NCBI GenBank assembly: GCA_033239525.1
Contig: BSYO01000024.1
Span: 2,170,001-2,234,000, forward strand
Reading direction: 5' to 3'
Source of the DNA: Nepenthes gracilis
Taxonomy: Eukaryota; Streptophyta; Magnoliopsida; Caryophyllales; Nepenthaceae
DNA: 64,000 nucleotides
Below are positions 11,057 through 22,498 of this stretch, piece after piece (within the stretch, counting starts at the first letter, position 1; every line of letters begins with the position of its first letter). The notes below the pieces were generated by a model, which saw only the letters and a program-made list of their open reading frames with translations, was not told the DNA's origin and searched no databases. Position numbers and translations under genes: made by a program.

Positions 11057-11061
11057 ATCTC

Positions 11062-11410
11062 TATATCAGATTGACTTTTAAGACTGTAATTTATTTTATT
11101 TAAAATGTTCAAAATACAAATATTTTTAACATTATCTTTAACCTTAAAAATAACAGTATCGTTCATATCATCTATAACTTTCTATCTAATAAGAATTAGG
11201 TTTGAGACGTTAGCCATTTCCCTTAATATGAATGATGCAGTATCTCCATTTTAGATTGACTCTTAAGACTATAATTTTTTTATTTAAAAAGATCAAAATA
11301 CAAGTATTTTTGATATTATTTTCAACTTTGATAATAACAATATTATTCATATCATCTGTAACTTTCTATCTAATAAGAATTAGATTTAGGACGATAACTG
11401 TCCCTCTTAA
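11062..11410 (+). repeat. About 186-bp tandem repeat, right part in copy A
   Basis: Rest of unit two and a third unit starting GAATGATGCAG at 11230. Aligns with 35524-35880 in segment B. Confidence 0.75.
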
Positions 11411-12116
11411 TCCTTCTATGGTTTGTCCGGCTTTGGCTCGTTATTTTTGGCTCTCCTTTCGGTTTTATTTTTTGAATTCTATGTATTTTGATATAGAATT
11501 TTGTCGGTTTTTGTAATTAGTTTATATTGACTTTTTTATAAACTTTTATACTTCTAAAATTATTATACGTGTAAATTTTTTTGATAAAATAAAATATAAA
11601 CTTACTTGCAAAAGAAAAGACGTTAATCGAGCCTATTTAAGCGATGTGGTGCTTCACCCATCAGATTATTTCAACGAATTCGTAAATAAAGTATTTTAAA
11701 AGCATTAATTATAAATTCTTGCTCTATATTAAGCAAAATCCACAATATTAATTCTTTAATTAGTGCCCCCACTTTTGTTCGGTTTTAGCTTCAATCCAAA
11801 GTAAGTTTAATTTAACAATAATTTTAAAAAAAAAATTAGATTGGCTACAGAAATGCAAATCCTAGATCTTATCGGTCAAATTTAATATCCTTTAAAAATA
11901 TAAGTAACTTTTTAATATTTTTTTATGTGGCTTTAATTTTGACACATTTACATGATTTATGATTTATGAAAAATAAATAATAAATTAAGTGTCAATGATT
12001 CGCATATACTGTAAAGCAATCCACTTATCTATCCACGTAGGACTTGTTCTCGAGACAAGGGGTCCAGTGATGCGGCTATAATTGAACGGTCATAATTTAT
12101 AAAGTTTATTTTTATT

Positions 12117-13153
12117 AGGTATATTTTTAGTTTGTATATTTCATAATTATATCAGGTTATTTATTTGATTTTTTATTGACTCGTTCGATATCTGCAACAA
12201 CATCAACCTGGAAGATCTTCATCCGTTTTTATACCCGAAGGTCGTTATTGTCCGATCTCAATGTTCTCGCTTTTGTGTCGCGTTTTTCATCTCGTCCCGT
12301 GACAAGCACCCAAGGCGCCAATTATGCACGCCTCCCGCCCGGGCGCTCGATGAGACCTCGAGCACCCGTTGGGCGCACTTTTTGGCCCGGGCGCTCGTGA
12401 CCGCTCAAGCGCCTGGGTCATGTGCCCAGAGCCCTAACCAGCCTCGGCGGCGCGGGATCGTGTGTTTGCGGCTCCTTTGAATTTGATTTTTTAGAACCCT
12501 CTATATATTCAAGCCTTATAGCTTAAACCCTAAGGAGGTCCAGGAAATTTTTGAGGAGCCTTCTCGATTGAATATCCTTTGGTTTTGTACTCAATTTTTA
12601 AGAACATTTCTCTCTAACGATAGTGCTCCATTGACAAAGTGTTCTTTTCTCATTTCACATTCTTTTCTCTTGCCGGTTTACCTTTGTAGCGACGTGGGTG
12701 GTATGAATATTGGGATCCAGTGAGTTCGGTAATTCAAGTGGGTCGAGAGTGAAGATTGACGTAAAGATCGAAAGGTGTCCGATTCATCTACCGCGGATAA
12801 ATCCAAGGAGTTCCTTGATAGGAATCACGAAATTAGAGTAAGTTGGTTAGATTAGCTCGTCATTACCACCCAATCTGTAAGTTGATTTTCATTGTACATT
12901 TCTTCTCTAACCATTGAAACCCAAAAGATTTTTCTCGATTACCATGGGTATCAAGTTTTTCCTTCATCACTAAAAAAATTTTCTTTTTATTATTGTTATT
13001 ACTTTATATTTATACTCGTATCGCTCGTATCATTTAAACACAAATATTCTTTACGGGTATTGAATATTTGAATGTATACTACTTTCGCTAATTTATTGAG
13101 GGAGTCGAAACATTTATTGTGCAATTTGGACGAAATATTTTTTTTCAATTTTT
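12117..13153. mobile_element. Unclassified about 1.04-kb insertion in copy A
   Basis: Absent from segment B (empty site near 36690). Flanked by a possible 12-bp direct repeat TTTATTTTTATT (12105-12116 and 13154-13165), though the sequence is so AT-rich that this may be chance. It has a GC-rich centre with CCCGGGCGCTCG twice (near 12340 and 12390) and a TATA-like CTATATATT near 12501. No coding motif, TG...CA ends or terminal inverted repeats were recognised. Could be a solo LTR or retroposed sequence. Confidence 0.5.
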
Positions 13154-15046
13154 TTTATTTTTATTTAAAAAATAAAGAAAATAAAAATTTATTTAATCAT
13201 TAAATTTATAGTCAAATAGTCACGATTGTGGCACGGGGCCGTGAGGTCCTTGCTCTCTTGGTGCCCTAGATTTCAATGAGCTGGTAAGAAAGGATTGTCT
13301 CTTCTCAATGTTAAAATGTAGTAGATGACCAATAAATAATTATGATGAAAAATAAATATAAAGGAAAATTAAAGAAAAAAAAAAGAGCCCATTTAGACAA
13401 GGTCGAGGGCGTACTGAATAAGTGGTGTTAGAGCCAACGGTTTGATTTATTAGTAGGAAATGGTGTGGCTAAGTTATTGGATAGTTATTAGAATTATTTT
13501 AAAATTTTATTATTATAATTAAATATTATAATTTTATATAATTTAATTATCTTTTATTAGAAAAATTAGTTTTTAATGTCTGACATTTGATAAGAAATAG
13601 ACTATAAATAATTGGGAAATCAGATGTATTCTTACTCTATATAACTTTGATTGATATGCTTATCATATGACAAAATTATTTATGGATTGACGAAATAAAA
13701 AATCATATGAAATACTGATTGTTACAAAAAGAGTTACTCTCATTCGGTGTTAAGCCAAATCCTAAGCTCAACATTTAAGACCTAAGCCACAAAAAGGGTC
13801 ACAAAATAGAAGCTCCTTTTATAGTAGAAAAGGGCCACAAAATAGGCCATTTTAATGCCAAAAAAAAAAAAAGTAGTCAAATGATCAAAGAATTTTAGTT
13901 AACGAAGTAGACAATCAGATTCTAATTGATAAGATCAATTTGTAATCAATTTACAATGATTAAGATTCCATTGGGGAGGAACGTTCGAATAATATTCAAT
14001 GCGCACCTCTTTGGAGTCCATTCTATTATATTTGAAAATTGAATTTAACCTTTGAGTACAAAGGTTAGTATTGGGTATGTTTTAAAATATGATCGATCTA
14101 ACCTGACCTGTTGAAATATAGGCCATTCAGATTGCAAGTTTGTGGATGAATATAAAACAATTAAATTTTTATATCTAAAATGAAAAAGAATTAAGAATCT
14201 GTTTAGATGTTTGGCAAATCGAATATCTGGTTGGCCGGATTGTCAGAAAAACAAGAGGCTGAGGCAACTAATACTCGATAGAAAATTAAACAGGTATTAA
14301 ATTCTGATGAGTAGTAACATGAATAGAGGAAATGAATGGTCATATTAAACATGTATTTGCACAATCAAGTGATAAGTATTAAATTCTAAATAGTTATAAA
14401 CTTATATAATGATTAGATTATTTTAATTCCTACCAACATAATACCTTAATTAATACATAGTTATATCAATTTTTAAAAGGTACACTAATTAGTAGAAAAG
14501 TTATAAATATGCCAATTTTTTTCAATTAGAAAAGTGCAAATCAAGAATAGAAAAAAATAGATATAGAGCTCTAACTATTGAGACACTTAAATCTTCTAAT
14601 AATTATAGAACCAAGTCATGTGATCCTAAAACTCTCTCTTACCCCGCATCCCTAATTCTTAATTATCTTCTAATTTTATAAAAAGATATTTAATTTGAGT
14701 ATCGAAAAATAATTTAGAGAGCGAGTTTTGATTCTTTGAACACCTATTAACTGTTATGGTGTATAGAATTCAAATTAAAATGTCTGAAGATTTAACCTGA
14801 CTCTATTCGGACGACTATTTAGATTCCAAGTATGAGTCAAATATTTATGTATTATTCATATAAAATAAGATGTGAAGGTACATCAAAAATTAAATATTGG
14901 AGCACAATTACAAAATAATACGTGACACTATTTTCAAACAAAATATGTAAAAATAATTTGGAACATTATAATTGAGTTAATTATCATAAGTTTAACTTTT
15001 ATATTTATGTGTCTTGTAATCTCTACGTATAAAGTCATATACTTAT

Positions 15047-16068
15047 TGATACGTCCCTAATTTTGAGTTGTGTTACGGATTAGGAGGCATTCTAATCTTC
15101 CATTGCGGGTCGAATTGGAGTGGATCCGGTATTTGATATTGCTAACATAGAACCTGCACACCACAAATTACAAATAAAAAGTCAGATGATTGGTGAGACT
15201 CACTTTTTAATTTATCCTCTGACAATTAAATCAAAAATCTTTTCAGTAAATAGAAAGATACAATGATGATGGTAAATAATATATAATTGCACGTGAGTGA
15301 GGGATGTAAGAGGAGGATTAACTCCTACAGGTGCACCCAATATGGGGGCGGCTTGGAAGTGTAGGAGAACTGGGCTCCTTTGTGGTTGCACGCGGTCGGT
15401 AGTTTACTCAGATTGCACTCGACAAAGAGTTGCTAACTATCAGAGAAAGAACTGCGTTAGAGAGGAGTGGTTGGTTTTTTCCTTCGATCTGTAAGCTTTG
15501 CTTGTGGGCAATTTGTCTAGTGAGAGCTGCCCCCTCTAGCTGTGGACGGTTAGGAGACTCATAATGTCTCACGGAAAGGGTTTTGGCATCGAGACTGATG
15601 ATAGGTGTTCCCCTGAGATTTGCCGACATTTGGGTGTTGATTGGAGTCACTGTATCAGTTGTCGTCTTGTGACGTTGATGTGACCGTGCTTTGTGATGGC
15701 CGACAAGGGTTAGGTCTTCTCTTGCATGAGTTGGCTGGGCTGGGTAGCTGTTGGTCAACGGGTACGGCGATTCCCCATGGTTGACCGCCAACTCCAATGG
15801 TTGAGACCTGTCGCACTGGTGTCTTCTGTGTTGCCAAGCTACTATTACAAAAGTGGGGAGTTAACTTTGCTGCGATTAGTAGAGTCATAGAAGTTACCTC
15901 CTGAGGTTGAGCCGTTGGATTCTCAGGAGCATGTACATAGTAGGCGGGCTATTCGGACAACGTTTGGGTGGGTTTTATTTTTATGTTGGGCCATGCTGGC
16001 TAGTGGACTTACCGCTTGATCGCTCTCTACCGCGGCTAGATCGGCCCGTATCATTTATGGACCCATCA
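15047..16068 (+). repeat. Solo LTR in segment A
   Basis: 1,022-bp block starting TGATACGTCC and ending GGACCCATCA, flanked by perfect 5-bp duplications CTTAT (15042-15046 and 16069-16073). The start resembles the LTR of element Z at 43384 (TG..GCGTCC, then TACGGATTAGG), so it belongs to a related Tat-type family. No internal region or second LTR remains, as expected after LTR-LTR recombination. Confidence 0.85.
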
Positions 16069-16643
16069 CTTATAATTGAAAAAAAATTATTTATCTTTAT
16101 TATAATTATTATGTATTTTTTTATAACTAAACAAACCTTACATATTCTGTAATTGTGCACAAAATTTCTCTTCCTCACACAAAGAAATTGTCTTAGCTAA
16201 TGACTCTCTTACTTTACTTATAAATATCAACATTCACTTCATTTAGGAAGGATCTTTGGAGAGATTCTAAATTCAATTCCAATGAATAATGTGAGTTATT
16301 AATCTACTGAGCATGGTACTTATCAAATATTTAGTAAAATTCCAAATAGAATTGGATTAAAGCATCTATTTCAAAAAGTATATTGTAAACTTTTTAAGCA
16401 ATTCACTTAACTAGAATACCTAGCAACACAATAAGAACCCATATCAAATGCCACTAGCACCAAATGGGATCAACATTGTTATTTTATCGAAAGAGGTCAT
16501 CATCTGTCAATTTTACTTTCTGATAGAGCTTCTTCGGCAACTATGTGGTCTATTCATCAGTAACTAATCATCAGCGACTGAAATATTTTCTTTACTAGAA
16601 AACATCATCAGCAATCAGAAATATAATCGCTATTGAAAATCAC

Positions 16644-16644
16644 A

Positions 16645-16697
<53 letters not shown>

Positions 16698-16719
16698 TAT
16701 TATTATTATTATTATTATA
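16644..16719 (+). repeat. (ATT)n microsatellite upstream of GLP-A
   Basis: About 24 trinucleotide units with one interruption. Shorter tracts stand at the same place in the other GLP units (about 24085-24115, 40057-40080, 55063-55092). Confidence 0.85.
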
Positions 16720-16769
16720 AACTTCTATGAACCAAGTATCTAATAAGAGCTTTCCATTCATAAGATCAG

Positions 16770-17015
16770 GCAAATGAGGGCCGCTGTGACGTCGTGCGGG
16801 CGTCGCAGCAGCTCCGATGTGATGTAGGGTGCTGGATTTTAAAACCAGCGGCCTTCGTTTTCTTTTTATATAAAAAAATAAAATATATATTTTTAAAATT
16901 TATTTTTTATTTTTTTATATAAAAAATATAAGTCGTTAATTTTAAAATTCAACCGCCTGACTAATCCTATAGGCTCTGTGACACCTGTACAGCCCCCGTT
17001 CCCCAACACCAGGTC
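16770..17015. other. Insertion specific to copy A, upstream of the GLP-A promoter
   Basis: About 240 bp present here but missing at the matching places in segments B and C. It has GC-rich ends, an AT-rich middle and a hairpin GCTGG...CCAGC near 16832-16848. It carries a TGACGTCG motif (16787-16794), a bZIP-type ACGT core. MITE-like, but no convincing terminal repeats. Confidence 0.4.
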
Positions 17016-17156
17016 GTACCATAAAAAAGGCCACTAATTCAACGGCAGACGAGGTCTCGTCTTTGACATTTTACAATTTAAAACTTTGCTTTTCAACTGC
17101 TGCAGTCTCCATAAACGACCAAGTTTGATACCACCAAATACACGCAGGGTTTTCTG

Positions 17157-17182
17157 CATGCATGTCATTCTGCATATAAAAA
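17157..17182 (+). promoter_or_regulatory. GLP-A core promoter: RY motif and TATA box
   Basis: CATGCATG (17157-17164), the RY/legumin-box type motif, lies just upstream of TATAAAAA (17175-17182), 81 bp before the ATG. GLP-E has both motifs in the same spacing; GLP-B has the TATA box and a degenerate RY site. The 12-bp palindrome AACGACGTCGTT seen upstream of GLP-B and GLP-E is deleted here. Confidence 0.75.
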
Positions 17183-17255
17183 GCGCCCCAAGTTAACATA
17201 CAGATATACGCAGTGCATCAACAAGCCATATAGCTATCTATCTAGCTAACCCGTA

Positions 17256-17912
17256 ATGGCTTCCATAATCTCCGTACTCTTCTTCCTAGCCTCGTTTCTT
17301 CTAGCTCCCTTGCCCTTACAATCGGCGGACTCGGACCCCCTTCAAGACTTCTGCGTCGGGCTCATAAACGCCCCCGAATCTGTCAACGGCTTTCCATGCA
17401 AGCCGGTCTCTGAGGTCACTGCCGACGACTTCTCTTCCCGCGTCATCGCCCACGAAGGAAACACCAACAATGCCTTCCGGTCGAACGTGACCGGAGCCAA
17501 TGCGATGGCATTCCCGGGACTCAACACGCTGGGTGTCTCGATGAACCGCATCGACCTGGCCCCTGGAGGGCTCAATCCTCCCCACTCGCATCCCCGGGCT
17601 ACCCAGCTAGACATCGTCATCGAGGGGACGGTGATGATCGGATTTGTGACCACTGGTAACGTGTTCTACTCCAAGGTGTTGAGGAAGGGCGAGCTGTTTG
17701 TAGTCCCTAGAGGATTGGTGCACTTTGAAAAGAACATTGGGAAGGGTAAGGCGTTGATTTTTGCTGCATTTAATGGTCAGATGCCTGGGACTGTATCCAT
17801 CGCCCCGACTCTTTTCGGCGCAAAACCTTCGATTCCGGACGCTATTTTGAGCACAGCTTTCCAAGTTGAAACCGGCGTCGTTGATGAGATCAAGTCTAAG
17901 TTTTCGTGTTAA
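17256..17912 (+). CDS. Germin-like protein (GLP-A), intact
   Basis: 218-residue single-exon germin-like protein, a bicupin-fold family secreted to the cell wall. Some members have superoxide dismutase or oxalate oxidase activity. Visible features are a hydrophobic signal peptide (about 1-23, ending LQSADS), the N-terminal cysteine pair (C33, C48), and germin box 1 (about 104-124) with H110 and H112. Germin box 2 (about 145-160) has H156 and N160, and a KGE motif lies at 144-146. The usual metal-binding Glu of box 1 is Gln117, so Mn binding and catalysis may be weakened. One N-glycosylation sequon (N77-V-T). Length is typical. The ATG follows a TATA box by 81 bp. Oxalate oxidase activity should not be assumed. 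Full-length and likely expressed. Confidence 0.95.
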   Translation: MASIISVLFFLASFLLAPLPLQSADSDPLQDFCVGLINAPESVNGFPCKPVSEVTADDFSSRVIAHEGNTNNAFRSNVTGANAMAFPGLNTLGVSMNRIDLAPGGLNPPHSHPRATQLDIVIEGTVMIGFVTTGNVFYSKVLRKGELFVVPRGLVHFEKNIGKGKALIFAAFNGQMPGTVSIAPTLFGAKPSIPDAILSTAFQVETGVVDEIKSKFSC

Positions 17913-18135
17913 TATGTTAATGTCGAATAAGTTAATTTGCCTCTCACTTTGCTATCTATCACGTTAAATAAATGTTAACGAGTGTTACTATATCGCTCGT
18001 TGATTGTTATTTTGTCTTGTGAAATAGTATTTATAATGAATGATAAACTTCTTAGATTATTTAAATTTATATTCCTTGAGTTATTTATTTAGAAAAAATA
18101 ATTTATCAGTCTGAGTTTCTTGTAGTATTTGAGTC
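17913..18135 (+). terminator. GLP-A 3' UTR and probable polyadenylation region
   Basis: Follows the TAA stop. AATAAG (about 17926) and AATAAA (about 17966) are plausible poly(A) signals. The block is conserved, in reverse, downstream of GLP-E (about 53925-54169). Confidence 0.5.
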
Positions 18136-20640
18136 TCGGTAAAAGAAAATAATTTATAAAATTAAAAAATAAAGATTTTATAAGTTATTATTTATTTTTT
18201 ATGATTTTCGATCGCAATTAGTTGAAATATCATTTAAAGTTAAAGTCATATTATCCGAGTTCCACAGCTCTGAACATGTTAGCTTTTCAGTTAACCCAAC
18301 TCGCTTGATTGGAGTATTATTGATTTAAAAGAAATAAAAATAAATTATTGATTTTTTTAGACCATTAAACTTATATTTAATAATTTTGAATGAAAATAGT
18401 AAATTTATATAACAGAAATGAGGTGCAGTCCTGAACTCGTCAAATGAACCGGTTTTCAATGCCCCGGACTCCGTTTTGCCATAGGTTATACATGTCACAA
18501 ATAGTAAATGAAAAATGACAACGGTTTTAAAGACATTATTTAATAATTAAAGTGTTCTTAAAGCCATAGATTATATATGTAACATGTGCATTGTTATTGT
18601 TCTGGGTCATTGTCGTAGAAAAGGAAGAAAAGAAGAGAGAATGAGAAGAGGAAGAAGCGGGGGAAGAGAGAAGAAAGGGTTTTGGAGCTTTATTTTATCA
18701 AATCAGTTAGATTAGAAAGTTATGAAATGTATTTTAAATTTATTTTTTAATCTATTTGTGAATCTTTTAATTTTATCACGTTTCTTATTATAAGTGGCAT
18801 GCATGTGACCTTTTAACTTCTTTTCTTTAAATATTGTTGTATATATGTAATTTTTATTAAAGATTTTGAGTCCTTACTTGAGTTTTTATCAAATATTGAA
18901 AAAATTTGTCCGCTTTATACAAAATGAGTGATTATTAGAAACAGTATGTTTATATATATGAATATTGTGAAATGAAAGTAATGAGATTGTGCTTTTGGAT
19001 CATGCATGTAATTGTCTATGTGTGTAATTCAAACCGAATGCTATTTTGTTATTTTGGGTCATGTATACAATAGTCTATGTGTGTAATTTAGAACGAATAC
19101 TATTTTGTTATTTAATTTGATATCTGTACTTTTTATAGTGTAAAAAGTTTTATATTTATACTTTCTTATAGTAAAAATTTTATATTTTTTTTTACAAAGA
19201 GAAAAAATTTTAACCTTTTGTTAAAGAGTCTCCTAATATGATATTTTTAACAATTATTATAAGAAATTAAAAAAAATAATATGTTTAAACGTGCTAATAT
19301 ATACCAAATGGACATAAAGACTGCACCTACTCCCACGGGTGGAAAGAAAGTAGTGTTTGACATTATCTGTAGAGAATAATATGCAGACGGTCCGTCTATA
19401 AATTTAAATAACAGTGTTTTGACCTAAGGTTAATAGAAGTACGACTAACTCTTTATCAAAATTAATTTTTTGATCCTTGATTCTCCGTGTAGCATGTTTT
19501 TAACTTTTAGGATTTTCTTGTGTATGGTTTTGACTTTGGATTTTGGATATTGGATTTCAGTTAAGTGAGACATTGCTATCCAAAATACACATACACGTGA
19601 ATCAGATACTAGTCATGCGTCGCTCAGTTTAATTTATTCCAATTAAATAAATAGGATATCAATATTTTTATTAACTTAATTAATTATCATTAAAAATATA
19701 ATTTGAGATCCATACCTTACATTATAAGTAAATTGAATGTTGTATTTATTATCCGCAGGTCTAAAAAGTGCCATTCAGTCCCATGTGTAAAGTTATACCT
19801 GGATGATTTACTTATGGGTTATGAATAGTAACTTATGACTTTTGGTTGTATGGAAGAAATCATAACTCAACTTTGAATATTTACCATTTGTTACTGAGAT
19901 TGTCATCGATACTCAGCCCCTATGCTTTTTCATAACTTTAGTATATTTTAAATATTTATACAATTTATAGAAATTGATTATCATACTCCTCGCCGGTAAT
20001 ATTCCTGATATCATCCTCTACTATGGTCATTAGGCTATAAGTGTTTCTTCTCAATCTCAATGACCTCGACCAACTATACGAGATAACAAGAATTCGATTA
20101 TTAACTCAATTTGTGGCCACAATTGTACGAGATAACAAAAATCTTCCTAGACCTTATTCTACCATAGTAGGCAAAATGCTGCATATTTACACGTCCAACA
20201 GCTGAGTGAGTACCACGAGATTATCCAATATTCATAGTATTCTCACTACCCCTACAGTCCTTCTAAAAATTGTACCCATAATATACTCGTAGCATCTAGG
20301 TACCCATCGTCAATGATATCTTTGATATCATAATCTACGTTAGTCACTAGGTGATAAGTATAACGACTTTGACCTCCAGAATGGAATAAGTATTAAAAAA
20401 GTATAGATTACTCTAAGGTTTTACAGACTCCCATTCGCTCAGATACCATAGAGTCTTTGCACACTCTCCTTTACTTATCTATAAAGTATCAATAAAATAT
20501 ACATATGCGATCAAAGTCAACACAAAGATCGATCATCACGGGAATAGGAGCAAATCCAAAGGGATTTAGAATATTCGGCCGACTATTTTTAAATATTATA
20601 TTTAATTATAATTGTCCCTTCCGATATATCAAATCTCGTT
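18136..20640. other. GLP-A 3' flank, no gene seen
   Basis: AT-rich. The part 19381-20640 is paralogous to 24221-25445, and 19565-19985 also to 48035-48475. An AG-rich stretch lies near 18610-18680. No coding signal. Confidence 0.6.
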
Positions 20641-20764
20641 TCTAAGGTATAAATTGTCTTTGGTTTGATGTTATCAAACCAATTCACGATTCTTGTCTAT
20701 CCAATCATCCTAACTAATTCCACGAAGGTCAATTAAAATAATAATTACTATTAAATTTTTTTTC

Positions 20765-21065
20765 TCAATACACAAACACATATACATACGTTGCGTACAT
20801 CTATTTTTCCCATCCATATATATCAACCCATATAATTATGTACAAATATATAACTATACACATCCTACCTTATATATACACACCCGTATAATGCATACAT
20901 AGACATATATATAACCGTATAAAGATTGTCATATACATACATACATACATGTATGTATGTATATATACACACGCGTGCAAACATCACTTGCTTACCTATA
21001 TATATAAATATAAATAAATAAATAAATATATATATAAATACACATCTATATACATACACCCACAC
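20765..21065 (+). repeat. ATAC/TATG low-complexity tract
   Basis: About 300 bp of interspersed ATAC, TATG and ATAA repeats at the right end of segment A, with the palindromic CATACATACATGTATGTATG near 20940. Short frames across it are compositional. Confidence 0.75.
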
Positions 21066-21809
21066 GTATAGTATACATACACCACTGAAATCCAGGTAGT
21101 GTGGAGGTGCTGTTCTTACTCATCGGACGCCCGGTGCAGTAGTATATACACACAAAATCAACAAAATTTACTTCCAAAAACTCATATGTATCCTTAAATC
21201 TGGAATTTATTTGGGGTAGAGAAAACAAACAGGAAGTCGATAGCCACTATTCCCCTTCATTAAACAATCTCTCATGCCATTTCATGGTTGTTCTCTCATG
21301 CTGGAGTTTATCAGCGAAATATTAAACATCCATTTTAAGTAGGAGTCCTTAGATTATATGGTTATTATAACAAAATTTGAGTTTCGTTCAACTTGCCAAT
21401 TCCAAACAGAGCTTCATGCTCTGTTTTTCCCGATTTTTGTTTATATGCAAATCAAAGGAGCCGAGGAGTAAACTATACCAATTTTCATCTTCTAACAATT
21501 AGACTAGAATATTGTAGCATATATCTACTGATTACTATGCCTCAATCTCATGGTTTCTCACCACTCAAGCAGAAGGCTCTGTTTTTCTACCCAATTTCAG
21601 CTCATGAGAAAATACAGTCGATTCCCTAGAAATCAAGGCATATAACAAGAAAATCAAAATTAACAATGAGAATGGAAAGACTTACTTGTCTTAATTTCTA
21701 GTTTTATTTCCAACATCGGCATCAACGGCGGCTTCTCTTCGATTCGTGCACGGCTGCCTTTTTCGGTTCCTCCTCCCCAATACCCAGCCTTGAAACCCTA
21801 AAATCAAAG
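21066..21809. other. Unassigned sequence between segments A and C
   Basis: Mixed composition. On the minus strand, 21790-21690 has a GC-richer stretch that reads like a leader or short exon next to AAACCCTAA. No product could be recognised. Otherwise nothing seen. Confidence 0.3.
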
Positions 21810-22498
21810 CACAATCAAATGATAAGTATTAAACTTTAAACAGTTATAAACTTGTATAATGATTGGATTATTTTGATTTTAACCAACATAATATCTTAAT
21901 TAATATACACTCATGTCAATTTTTAGAAGACACACTAATTAGTAGAAAAGTTATAAATATGCCAATTTTTTTCAATTAGAAGAATGCAAATCAAGAATAG
22001 AAAAAAATAGAATAAAGACTCAAACTCTTGAGACACTTATGTCTTCTAATAATTATAGAACCAAGTCATGCAATCCTCAAACTCTTTCTTACACTCACAT
22101 CCCCAATTCTTAGTTATCTTCTAATTTTATTAAAAAGATATTTAATTTGAACGTCGAAAAATAATTTGGAGAGTGAATCCCGATTCTTTGAACTCTTATT
22201 AACCATTATGATATGTAAAATTGAAATTAGAAGGTTTGAATGTTTGATCTGACCCTATTCAGACAATAATTTAGATTCAAAGTACGAGTCAAATATTTAT
22301 GTATTATTCATATAAAATAATATGTGAAGGTATATCAAAAATCATATATTGGAGCACAATTACGAAATAATACGTGGCACTATTTTCAAGCAAAATATGT
22401 AAAAATAATATAGAATATTATAATTTAGTTAATTATCATGAGTTTAAATTTTATATTTATGTGTTTGGTAATCTCTACGTATAAAGTTGTATACTTAT

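Larger units (their letters stand above)
1..20640 (+). repeat. Paralogous segment A (GLP-containing unit, copy A)
   Basis: Long AT-rich segment ending in GLP-A and its 3' flank. Its non-inserted parts line up with segment B: 1-1290 with 33155-34430, 3920-4990 with 34437-35520, 11062-12110 with 35524-36690 and 13160-17250 with 36700-40315. Positions 14350-17069 and 19381-20640 line up with segment C. The copy begins left of the window. Three insertions break it: U (1297-3899), S (5004-11056) and 12117-13153. Outside the insertions and the GLP gene I see no coding sequence in 1-1296, 3900-4802, 11411-12116, 13154-15041 or 18136-20640. These stretches are AT-rich with many stops in all frames. 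Confidence 0.8.

Noticed and set aside
17316..17864. Minus-strand open frames within GLP-A, and the equivalents opposite GLP-E
   Set aside because: They mirror the GLP coding frame because of third-position GC bias; no homology of their own.
17256..17912. Calling GLP-A an oxalate oxidase
   Set aside because: Box 1 has Gln at the metal-binding Glu position, and true germin oxalate oxidases are largely confined to cereals. Only germin-like protein is supported.
20865..21228. Tyrosine-rich membrane-like frames
   Set aside because: Translation of ATAC/TATG simple repeats.
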